Shown here: piece after piece, positions 56,727 to 64,000 of the stretch
Layout of the letters: each line of letters starts with the position of its first letter
Position numbering within the stretch: position 1 is the stretch's first letter
Assembly (NCBI GenBank): GCA_023480885.1
Contig: JAMCWX010000011.1
Coordinates: 1-64,000, forward strand
Length of the DNA stretch: 64,000 nucleotides
Source: Chloroflexota bacterium
Lineage (GTDB): Bacteria > Chloroflexota > UBA6077 > FW602-bin22 > JACPRP01
Direction: 5' to 3'
Translations under genes and position numbers: made by a program
Notes under the pieces: model-generated
The model's database searches: none
What the model was told of the DNA's origin: nothing
The model's input: only the letters and a program-made list of their open reading frames with translations

Positions 56727-57101
56727 GTGGCCGATTTGAAGCGATCCTCGATGCGTTCTATTTCGATCGTCAGGTTCCCAACGCAGGCGTTCACGCAAGT
56801 TGTGCTAATAGCAGCTCTGCTGCTTGCTCTATTGGCAAGCGCTGCGTGTGCGCCCGCGACGTCTGCGACGCCAACTCCCCAGGGCAAAGCCGCTCCGTCG
56901 GCGCCGGCAGGGTCTCCAGCGCCAGGACTGCCGCCAGGACTGCCGCCAGGACTGCCGAAGAACGAGGCGTATCCAAAACCTGGCGAGCCAGGCTATCCGA
57001 CGCCATCTACGGCTCCGTCACAACCGTATCCCCAGCCCGGGAGCGGGGCAGGCAGCGCTACTCCTCCGCCGGCCGTGGTGAGTCCTTATCCAAAGCCGTG
57101 A
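56727..57101 (+). CDS. proline-rich lipoprotein
   Basis: Hydrophobic signal LLLALLASAAC (lipobox), then GLPPGLPPGLPK repeats; likely starts at an internal Met. Confidence 0.6.
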   Translation: MADLKRSSMRSISIVRFPTQAFTQVVLIAALLLALLASAACAPATSATPTPQGKAAPSAPAGSPAPGLPPGLPPGLPKNEAYPKPGEPGYPTPSTAPSQPYPQPGSGAGSATPPPAVVSPYPKP

Positions 57102-57128
57102 CGGCCTTGGAATAGCCTGTCTGCGCGC

Positions 57129-57158
57129 TTGACATCCTATCGAAAACGTGTATTATAG
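57129..57158 (+). promoter_or_regulatory. sigma70-like promoter TTGACA with TATTAT/TTATAG -10
   Basis: TTGACATCCTATCGAAAACGTGTATTATAG about 50 nt upstream of the CDS. Confidence 0.5.
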
Positions 57159-57210
57159 CCTTGCCTCGCGACTCGCAGCGAGATCTCGATTGTCCGTGGG
57201 AGGAGAAGAA

Positions 57211-58806
57211 GTGAGTGCGGTAGTGAGAAGGGCCATTTTCTCGGTGGCGTTGGTCGTGGTTCTGGTGGCGTCGACTTTCCTGCCATCGCCCCAGACAGCC
57301 GAGGTCCAAGACGGCCGATTCTACCCCGAGACTAACTTCTCGATTTCAAGCTCCAAGATACTCGATTACGTGCAGTCTCGTGGGGGGGTAGCGCAGTTTG
57401 GGCTACCTATCTCTCGCGAGTTTATTCTGTTTGGCGATAGGGTACAGTTCTTCCAGCGTTACGTGGTCCAGATCAGGAACGGTCAGCCTACGCTATTGAA
57501 TCTGCTGGGGCCGGATTTGATGCCTTACACCAGCATCAACGGCGCCGTGCTGCCAGGGGTAGATGCCAGCATGAGCGCTGCCAGCCCGGCGGTTGGCTCC
57601 CCCGACTATGCGACTGGCATCGTCGATTTCGTCAAGCAGAACGCTCCGAATTCTTTCGACGATCTGCCTGTTAACTTTGGATCTACGTTCTTCAATACCG
57701 TCAAGCTGGAGGACGCCTTCCCCCAGGGCAATGGGGATGCTGGCCTGCTGCCACTGATGGACCTGGAAATGTGGGGCGTGCCTCTCAGCAAGCCGGCGTA
57801 CGACCCCAACAATTTTAACTTCGTTTACCAGCGCTTCCAGCGCAACATTATGCACTTCGACAAGACCACGGGGCGCACGCAGGGCCTGCTTCTCGCTCAG
57901 TACTTCAAGGCCATCATCACCGGGCAGAACCTGCCGCCCGATCTAGAACAGCAGGCGAAGAACAGCCCGTTCTATCGCCAGTACAACAACGATATGCCGC
58001 TCGGTCTGAACAGGCCTGACCAGTTGCCCAACACCAATATGAAGGGCGCCTTCGAGCCAGAATCCACGCCCGGGTCGCCGGCAGCTCTGCCTGTATCCAC
58101 AGGCTCGCCGGGCTCGACGTCAACTCTGGGAACGCCAACCCCAACCGCCACGCCAGGCGCGGCGACGCCAACGCCAATTACGGCTGGTCCAAACTGCAAC
58201 TTCGACGGCGAGATGAGCTTCGATCCCCAGTTTCCACAGGCGAACAACGTCGTGACCATCACCGTGACGTCGCCGACTGCGTACAACAGCGTTAACCTGG
58301 CTGGCCCAGGCTCGCCACACTTCATCGGCGTGGGGTCGGGCCTTCGGGGCTACGTCTGGAAGTGGCGCGTGCTGGTCACCGAATCCGGCCTGTACAACTA
58401 CGACTTCTTCGTCAACGGCTCGCAAATGTGTGTCAGCGGGTTCTTCAACTCTGGCGGCGCGACGCCAACGCCAGGCCCGACGGCCACGCCTACGGTAGGA
58501 CCTACGCTCACGCCGACCCCGACTCCGCCATCGCCCGTGATCGAGTTCTTGCAGCAGGGCGGGGTCACGATAACATCTGCGGCTCGGGGCCAGTTCATCA
58601 TGATAGTGGGCAGAAACTTCGGCGCCAATCAGGCCACGGTCAACGGAGTCGTTATCATCGGCCAGGCGAACGCCGGGCAAGCTAATCTTTGGGGCGATAC
58701 GAGTATTAACGTCCAAATTCCTTCCTCGGCCATTACAGGCACCCAGTCGGTGCAAGTGGTGTCGAACGGGCAAAACAGCAATGTGTTCCCGCTAACAATC
58801 AATTAG
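57211..58806 (+). CDS. secreted protein with Thr/Pro linkers and C-terminal IPT/TIG domain
   Basis: GGAGGAGAAGAA-GTG start; signal peptide; TPTPTATPGAATPTP linkers; SPVIEFLQQGGVTITSAARGQFIMIVGRNFGANQATVNGVVIIGQ. Confidence 0.75.
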   Translation: MSAVVRRAIFSVALVVVLVASTFLPSPQTAEVQDGRFYPETNFSISSSKILDYVQSRGGVAQFGLPISREFILFGDRVQFFQRYVVQIRNGQPTLLNLLGPDLMPYTSINGAVLPGVDASMSAASPAVGSPDYATGIVDFVKQNAPNSFDDLPVNFGSTFFNTVKLEDAFPQGNGDAGLLPLMDLEMWGVPLSKPAYDPNNFNFVYQRFQRNIMHFDKTTGRTQGLLLAQYFKAIITGQNLPPDLEQQAKNSPFYRQYNNDMPLGLNRPDQLPNTNMKGAFEPESTPGSPAALPVSTGSPGSTSTLGTPTPTATPGAATPTPITAGPNCNFDGEMSFDPQFPQANNVVTITVTSPTAYNSVNLAGPGSPHFIGVGSGLRGYVWKWRVLVTESGLYNYDFFVNGSQMCVSGFFNSGGATPTPGPTATPTVGPTLTPTPTPPSPVIEFLQQGGVTITSAARGQFIMIVGRNFGANQATVNGVVIIGQANAGQANLWGDTSINVQIPSSAITGTQSVQVVSNGQNSNVFPLTIN

Positions 58807-59024
58807 TGATAGCCTTACCTCAGCGCAACGAAATTGCGCCATCTGTCGATTACGGCAGGTGGCGTTTCCTTTTGAGGACAATGGCGCTCGACGAGGTCGG
58901 TTGACGATGGAGGCTGCTGAACCTGGAGCGGCGGCACGCTTCTTGCCATAGATAGCTCAGGGCGACTGGGCCACGATCTTCAGCGATTGGCGCATAGCCC
59001 ACTCGACGGGAGAAGTGAGCGGCG

Positions 59025-59456
59025 ATGGCCAGGGCAGAGAAGAGCATCGACGTTAACGTGAATGTGGATAAAGTCTTCGATTTATGGTCGAACTTCGCGA
59101 TCTTCCCAAGGTTCATGGAGAACATCCGTGAGATTCGCGAGGTCAGACCAGGGACATTCCACTGGCGAGCAGAGGCGCCATTGGGCCGAACCTTCCAGTG
59201 GGATACCGAGATCGTCGAGAAGATACCGAATGCCAGAATCACCTGGCGCTCTATCTCTGACGGAATAAACCAGGCCGGCTCGGTAACACTGGAGCCTCTT
59301 CCTCAAGGCACTCGCGTCACCGTCGTCATGGACTACGAGACGCCTGCCGGAACGCTAGGAGAGGCCATCGCCCAGCTCTTCATCGACCCAAACCTGCGGC
59401 TCGAATCCGACCTCAGGCGTTTCAAAGAGATCGTCGAGGGACGAATGCCTCTGTAA
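59025..59456 (+). CDS. SRPBCC (START-like) family protein
   Basis: EKSIDVNVNVDKVFDLWSNFAIFPRFMENIREIREVRPGTFHW. Confidence 0.8.
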   Translation: MARAEKSIDVNVNVDKVFDLWSNFAIFPRFMENIREIREVRPGTFHWRAEAPLGRTFQWDTEIVEKIPNARITWRSISDGINQAGSVTLEPLPQGTRVTVVMDYETPAGTLGEAIAQLFIDPNLRLESDLRRFKEIVEGRMPL

Positions 59457-59546
59457 CGGCAGACGTCTATCGAGCTCACGGCGTTTGCCTATCCCCCACA
59501 AACAATGGTACAATTACCAGGCAGAACAGCGGCTGGAGGTAGAGAC

Positions 59547-59996
59547 TTGTCCAACGTCCTCGAAGTCCCAGTGATGAGGATGCCTGGCGCCGACGACCTC
59601 CCCCTTCCGTGCTACGCCAGCGAGGGGGCGGTTGGGCTCGACCTCCACGCTGCCCTCGGCGAGGAACTGGTCCTTCAGCCCTTGGAGAGAGCGCTGGTTC
59701 CCACCGGCATCGCCGTAGCCATACCGCGAGGGTACGAGGCGCAAGTGCGGCCCCGCAGCGGCCTGGCCATAAAGCACGGCGTAACGATGCTCAACTCGCC
59801 AGGGACCATCGATCCTGACTATCGAGGCGAGATTGCAGTGATCGTGATCAACCTGGGCTCTGGGCCCTTCAAGATTAACAGAGGCGACCGAATCGCTCAG
59901 CTCGTGGTCGCCCCTGTCTGTCGCGTGGAATGGGCGCCAGTGGAAAGCCTTGGCGAAACTGTCCGCGGAGCCGGCGGGTTCGGGCACACTGGATAG
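59547..59996 (+). CDS. dut: dUTP diphosphatase
   Basis: [63 protein letters not shown] start after GGAGGT. Confidence 0.92.
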   Translation: MSNVLEVPVMRMPGADDLPLPCYASEGAVGLDLHAALGEELVLQPLERALVPTGIAVAIPRGYEAQVRPRSGLAIKHGVTMLNSPGTIDPDYRGEIAVIVINLGSGPFKINRGDRIAQLVVAPVCRVEWAPVESLGETVRGAGGFGHTG

Positions 59997-60005
59997 CCTG
60001 ATCGG

Positions 60006-61277
60006 TTACTCCACGAGGGTTGGCCCTGGCGTATCGGGGGCGCCATTTCTGTCGTAGACCACCGCTGTGCCAGAAGTCCCGTCAAGCTCGACATCCTTTG
60101 CCACGACCTGGCCGTGAACAGTGCCTCCGGCCGACCCCCCAATGCTGGCCGAGGCATTGGGAGCGTAGATCGTGCCCCCCAACGTAACATTGCTGCCGCC
60201 GTTGATCTTTACGGCGTTCCCTGTCGCGGACGTCCAGATGAGTATGCCGTTGGAGAGGCTCTTGCTGGTGTAGAGATTCAGCGTCGCCCCGCCGGCTACG
60301 TCGAAGCTTCCTGGGCTGTCGACCACGAAGGCGACTGCGCCAGTGCTGAAGGCGTTAGCGCTAGAGGTGAATTGCACTCCCTGCGACTTGGTGGTTCGGT
60401 ACACCCCGGGCTCGAACCTTATTGGTTGCCCCGTGTTTATTTTTATGTAGTCGTACGTGCCAGGGTAGATGCACATATTCACGGGATCCGGCGGATTGCA
60501 GGGGTGGTCACCTATGTTGGCGTTGAAAGAGAGCCCCGGATCAGGCAGAGCCGTGGGAGCGGGCCACTTAGGGTCGAGCAGGTCGGGAACATTGGTTATC
60601 AGCGCCTTCGCGTCGGGAGGGTTTCCAAAGAAGCCTCCTCTCGCGTAGGCGTAGCCCTCAACCTCCAGGTTGCTGTTGCCTGAGTCGGTGATTCCGCCAC
60701 GAGAGTAAACGTTGCCGACGACGACCACGCTCGGGGTGCCGTGAACCCACGTCGAAGTGTTGCTAGTGTCCAGCGAGATGGTCGCCGCGTCGAAGCTCAT
60801 ATGCTTGGCGCGGGCGACCGCTCGCGCCAAGACCTGCAGGTTAATGCCCAGCATTCCGGTAAAGAAGCCATGGACCTGTCTGTGGATCTGCACTTCGATG
60901 TGATCGGCTTTCCCCGCGTTAGGCCCAGTCGCTGGTGGCACGTCGACGCGCACTTCGCCATTCCAGGTTCCGTTGTTTGCGCCGGAGTCGGTAACGAAGC
61001 CATTCTGAATTGCGTAGCGACGGGCATCGCGCACCGCGTTTGGTGCGACGATGGTCACGTCAGGCACCACGCCGGCATAGTCCTGAGCGCCGACTAGAGC
61101 GGCGGCGTCGGCAGCGTTCTGCGCGTTCCGACGCTCAAGATACAGGTTGCCGACGTCCAACACCAGCGCCAGGAAGGCCACAAGCACCGACCCTGCCAGC
61201 GCGGTCAGCACCAGGACCTGGCCTCCTTCTCTCGGCTGCTTCTGAATCCTTGCCAACAAGTTACTTATCCGTCTCAT
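60006..61277 (-). CDS. TadG-like (Flp pilus assembly N-terminal) protein
   Basis: EGGQVLVLTALAGSVLVAFLALVLDVGNLYLERRNAQNAADAAALVGAQ. Confidence 0.82.
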   Translation of the reverse strand: MRRISNLLARIQKQPREGGQVLVLTALAGSVLVAFLALVLDVGNLYLERRNAQNAADAAALVGAQDYAGVVPDVTIVAPNAVRDARRYAIQNGFVTDSGANNGTWNGEVRVDVPPATGPNAGKADHIEVQIHRQVHGFFTGMLGINLQVLARAVARAKHMSFDAATISLDTSNTSTWVHGTPSVVVVGNVYSRGGITDSGNSNLEVEGYAYARGGFFGNPPDAKALITNVPDLLDPKWPAPTALPDPGLSFNANIGDHPCNPPDPVNMCIYPGTYDYIKINTGQPIRFEPGVYRTTKSQGVQFTSSANAFSTGAVAFVVDSPGSFDVAGGATLNLYTSKSLSNGILIWTSATGNAVKINGGSNVTLGGTIYAPNASASIGGSAGGTVHGQVVAKDVELDGTSGTAVVYDRNGAPDTPGPTLVE

Positions 61278-61316
61278 GGCCCATCCCTCCAAGCAATCCA
61301 TTGCTTGAACTGCTAT

Positions 61317-61784
61317 CTACTCGATGCGCATGGTCGACTCGGCGCTTATCTTAGTGACGGGTCCGCTGTGAATCCACTGTGAGAACAACGGTGAAAAAGG
61401 ATACTCCACAGCTACTGTGACTGGCAGGTGCAAGAAGCTACCAGTACCGGACGGCGTGCTGATGGTCACCTTCGTGATGGAGGGATCGAGAATCACGGCC
61501 TGAGCTGCGATGCGCCCGACGATTGTGTTGGTGCCAGCGTAAGTTCCAATAGATGTGTACTCTCCTGGCTCGTTGCCGTCTACATCCCAATCGCTGCTTT
61601 GTAGCACCATTCCGAACCTGGCTCCTTCCCTGGCCAGGTTCGAAAGCGTGTTGTAGTAATAAATGCCTCGACCAAGGTCCGTAATTCCTATGACGACCAT
61701 CAAGATGATCGGCAGCACCAGAGCGAACTCAGTAACTGCCTGCCCACGCTGCTTGTTCCATCTGAAACCAGTTCCGTTCATCAT
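61317..61784 (-). CDS. TadE family protein
   Basis: RGQAVTEFALVLPIILMVVIGITDLGRGIYYYNTLSNLAREGARFG. Confidence 0.85.
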   Translation of the reverse strand: MMNGTGFRWNKQRGQAVTEFALVLPIILMVVIGITDLGRGIYYYNTLSNLAREGARFGMVLQSSDWDVDGNEPGEYTSIGTYAGTNTIVGRIAAQAVILDPSITKVTISTPSGTGSFLHLPVTVAVEYPFSPLFSQWIHSGPVTKISAESTMRIE

Positions 61785-61788
61785 CGTC

Positions 61789-62217
61789 TCAACTCGAATT
61801 AAAACGTGTGCTTGTGTCGGCCCTCATAGTGAGCGGTCCCCCTCCCCAAATGTTGCTGATGAGCGGTGTGACAGCGGTAAACTGCGTCTTGACTTCGATC
61901 TTCAGATCGTAGCCAGGGGACCAACTCGTCGTGGTAAACGTGATGTCCGAATCCGTGATCGTGACAAATGGCTTTGACTCGCTTTCGATGATGTACATGA
62001 CTTCGGTTTGAAGGCGGCGGGAATCCATGGCAAACTGTGCTCCGACGCGAGCCGCGTTGGTTATGGTCAGATAGCTGTAGAAGGCGCGCCCAAGGTCGAG
62101 GGAGCCGAGCAGCATCAGGAGGAGCACCGGCATCATGATAGCCAGTTCCACTACGCTCTGGCCCTTTTCCCCATCTCCACGTGTCAGGAAGCGCAATCGA
62201 CATTTCATCCCAATCAC
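61789..62217 (-). CDS. TadE family protein
   Basis: KGQSVVELAIMMPVLLLMLLGSLDLGRAFYSYLTITNAARVGAQFA. Confidence 0.85.
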   Translation of the reverse strand: MIGMKCRLRFLTRGDGEKGQSVVELAIMMPVLLLMLLGSLDLGRAFYSYLTITNAARVGAQFAMDSRRLQTEVMYIIESESKPFVTITDSDITFTTTSWSPGYDLKIEVKTQFTAVTPLISNIWGGGPLTMRADTSTRFNSS

Positions 62218-62312
62218 CCAGATAAATCATAGCTCAAGGCGGCCGGCTGTTAAATAGGAATTTGGTATGCGGTGGAGGCCCATTTGGATAGCCATTCTTG
62301 GCTAACGAGTTC

Positions 62313-63692
62313 TTATGTGGAGAGAGGGCAGTCGCCGCATCTCTTATAGAGGCACCAGGTTTTGTAGATTGCCAGAAGCCCCTGCTGTCGCGCGGCGCTG
62401 CGAAGCAGAAAGGCACCGTTGGCTCCGAGGATGAGGCTGGCCATATAGCGCGTGATCTCGTTATCGGCCGTGGCCGGATAGCGCCCGAAGACGGCAATAG
62501 CGCGGGAGGAAAGATCTCTGTCGTCTGTCAGTTGCCCGTAGGCAAACGCGAAGGGCAGAATGGCGTTAACGGCTATCTCGGCTGCCCGAGCCTGGCCGAT
62601 GAGGTGAAGCCCAGTTGCCGCCCTGGCCTTGCCGAAGTCGCAATGGTCTTGCCAGTACCGCTCCTGCGAAACGACCGTAAGCTGCCCTTCCAGCATCTGA
62701 GGCACGTGGTCAGGGTCGCTTCGTCTAATCGGATCGAGGCAGTACTCGATAAGACCAGCTTCGACGGCTGTGGATAACAACTGGGCTGCAGCCACAATCC
62801 GTCGTGTGGGGAAGTTATCCGGCCTGACTCGCGCGAATCGCCACGTCTGTTTCATCTCACATCCATCTGCCCATCTGGCTGCCAGGTCTTGCCATCTAGC
62901 TTCTAATCGTGCCTCGAAAAGCTGGTCTGCAGGCGAGGCAGGCAGACCGCATTCAGTGGATCGCTGGGATGGCAGGAGGCGTGCCCTGCCCAGCAGGAGC
63001 GCCTGGAGGATCGACGATCGAGCTTCGACCTTTGCGCTCGCGGCAACCGCTTCGACGATGGAGAGAGGCACCAGTTCCGCCAGCTCGCCGAAGGCGGCCG
63101 TGTTTCTGGAGTAGCCCAGCGCGACCATGACGGCGCGATAGAGGACTTCATCCGGTTCCAGTTGGGTCATCTCGGCCTCGAACGTCGCCGCCCTGGCCCG
63201 CAGGCGTTCGTCGCCGGCGGCGTCGATGGCCGCAGTGATCTGGTGAGGCTGCCGCGTCTCGGCGCAGTGGAAGGGGAGGTGAGGTATCGTGGCGAAGTAC
63301 AGAGGCATGTCTTCGACGTTTACAGCCAGGTGAGGCGCCAGACCGAGCACGGGAATCTCCTCGTCGCTGGAGGTGGAGACGAATCTCGTGTTATCGTGCC
63401 ACAACACGACGTGAAGGATGACCGCGTCGTATGCCGGGTCACGATGATGTCCGTGGCTTTGCCAGTCACCGGCGCGGACGTGAACCTCGACGTCGCCGTG
63501 GCGCAATTCTCCATCGATGGCGATCAGGGCGTCGCGAAAGTCCGGGCCGCAGCTCCAGCATTGCCGCCCCGGGTACACGACTTCGATGCGCTGGCCAGCA
63601 GCGGAGTAGAGGTCGCTGGCCAGCGTCTGGCGTTTCCAGACTTCGACGACCAGCCTCTCCGAAACGGCGGCGCGCTCAATCGTCGCCGGCAT
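62313..63692 (-). CDS. DUF2851 family protein
   Basis: QCWSCGPDFRDALIAIDGELRHGDVEVHVRAGDWQSHGHHRDPAYDAVILHVV; C-term CLYKRCGDCPLS. Confidence 0.75.
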   Translation of the reverse strand: MPATIERAAVSERLVVEVWKRQTLASDLYSAAGQRIEVVYPGRQCWSCGPDFRDALIAIDGELRHGDVEVHVRAGDWQSHGHHRDPAYDAVILHVVLWHDNTRFVSTSSDEEIPVLGLAPHLAVNVEDMPLYFATIPHLPFHCAETRQPHQITAAIDAAGDERLRARAATFEAEMTQLEPDEVLYRAVMVALGYSRNTAAFGELAELVPLSIVEAVAASAKVEARSSILQALLLGRARLLPSQRSTECGLPASPADQLFEARLEARWQDLAARWADGCEMKQTWRFARVRPDNFPTRRIVAAAQLLSTAVEAGLIEYCLDPIRRSDPDHVPQMLEGQLTVVSQERYWQDHCDFGKARAATGLHLIGQARAAEIAVNAILPFAFAYGQLTDDRDLSSRAIAVFGRYPATADNEITRYMASLILGANGAFLLRSAARQQGLLAIYKTWCLYKRCGDCPLST

Positions 63693-63775
63693 TATATTCC
63701 AACCCTGCGCGCTCGGCCACGATGCTCAGTAGCTTCGCCGATAGCCACCTGGGTTGATACTGGCCCGTCTCCCAT

Positions 63776-64000
63776 TTATAGGTGCCTCCCCTCCGTGTCT
63801 CCGTGCCTCCGTGGTGTATTTTCCGCAGCCAGCCGTTCGCGGATAGTGGTGCAGATGAGGTGTTCGAGGATAAGATGCCCATCTTCGATCTGGCCCATGT
63901 GGTCGCTGGGGACGACGATGCAAACGTCGGCAAGTTGCTTCAGCTTGCCGCCGGCAAAGCCGGTGAAGCCAATGGCCACTGCGCCGACTTGCCTCGCGTA
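63776..64000 (-). CDS. SIS-domain protein (GmhA/sedoheptulose-7-phosphate isomerase-like), truncated by window edge
   Basis: YARQVGAVAIGFTGFAGGKLKQLADVCIVVPSDHMGQIEDGHLILEHLICTTI, frame open to the window end. Confidence 0.75.
   Translation of the reverse strand, partial: YARQVGAVAIGFTGFAGGKLKQLADVCIVVPSDHMGQIEDGHLILEHLICTTIRERLAAENTPRRHGDTEGRHL

Noticed and set aside
56925-56970. Short tandem repeat considered as a possible CRISPR or phase-variable tract
   Set aside because: 12-bp units x3 within a proline-rich coding region; no spacers; in-frame repeat in a lipoprotein.
60006-62217. TadG/TadE/TadE genes considered as a complete Flp pilus system
   Set aside because: No TadA/CpaF ATPase, prepilin or secretin gene in the window, so only isolated Tad-like proteins can be supported.

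Overview
64 kb window, GC-rich, densely coding, consistent with an anaerobic-type bacterium. Chloroflexota is my guess from gene content; it was not tested. Main contents in order: an XdhC-family gene; two tandem corrinoid-protein modules, one paired with a UroD-type methyltransferase and one with a GAF/histidine kinase; a long minus-strand cluster (about 6.0-18.2 kb) with UbiX, a benzoate-CoA-ligase-like enzyme, a 2-oxoacid:ferredoxin oxidoreductase (OFOR), two aldehyde:ferredoxin oxidoreductases (AOR), HycB/AorA-like ferredoxins (one fused to the OFOR beta subunit) and ADP-forming acyl-CoA synthetase; a CDF metal transporter preceded by a riboswitch-like leader and terminator; fixABCX plus acyl-CoA dehydrogenase; a GT20/GlgC/three-GH57 alpha-glucan cluster; aldolase and cysK; an amt-PII-amt nitrogen cluster, with a PucR-type regulator next to it and glnA about 6 kb further on; a frameshifted NosD/PA14 gene behind a leader RNA with a strong terminator; a beta-oxidation operon; a serA remnant; an orphan DNA methyltransferase; secreted TIG proteins; dUTPase; TadE/TadG genes; DUF2851; and a truncated SIS-domain gene at the right edge. 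Most interesting: (i) the AOR/OFOR cluster with its ferredoxin-OFOR-beta fusion, (ii) the duplicated corrinoid modules with conserved promoter and gene junction but different partner genes, (iii) the metal-riboswitch candidate upstream of the CDF gene, (iv) an orphan leader RNA, (v) a MITE-like family whose inverted copies flank a complete gene, (vi) a PII protein with Phe at both T-loop tyrosine positions, and (vii) an unannotated 31-aa membrane peptide after amt. No tRNA, rRNA or CRISPR array was recognised. All functional names come from reading motifs in the translations; no database search was run.
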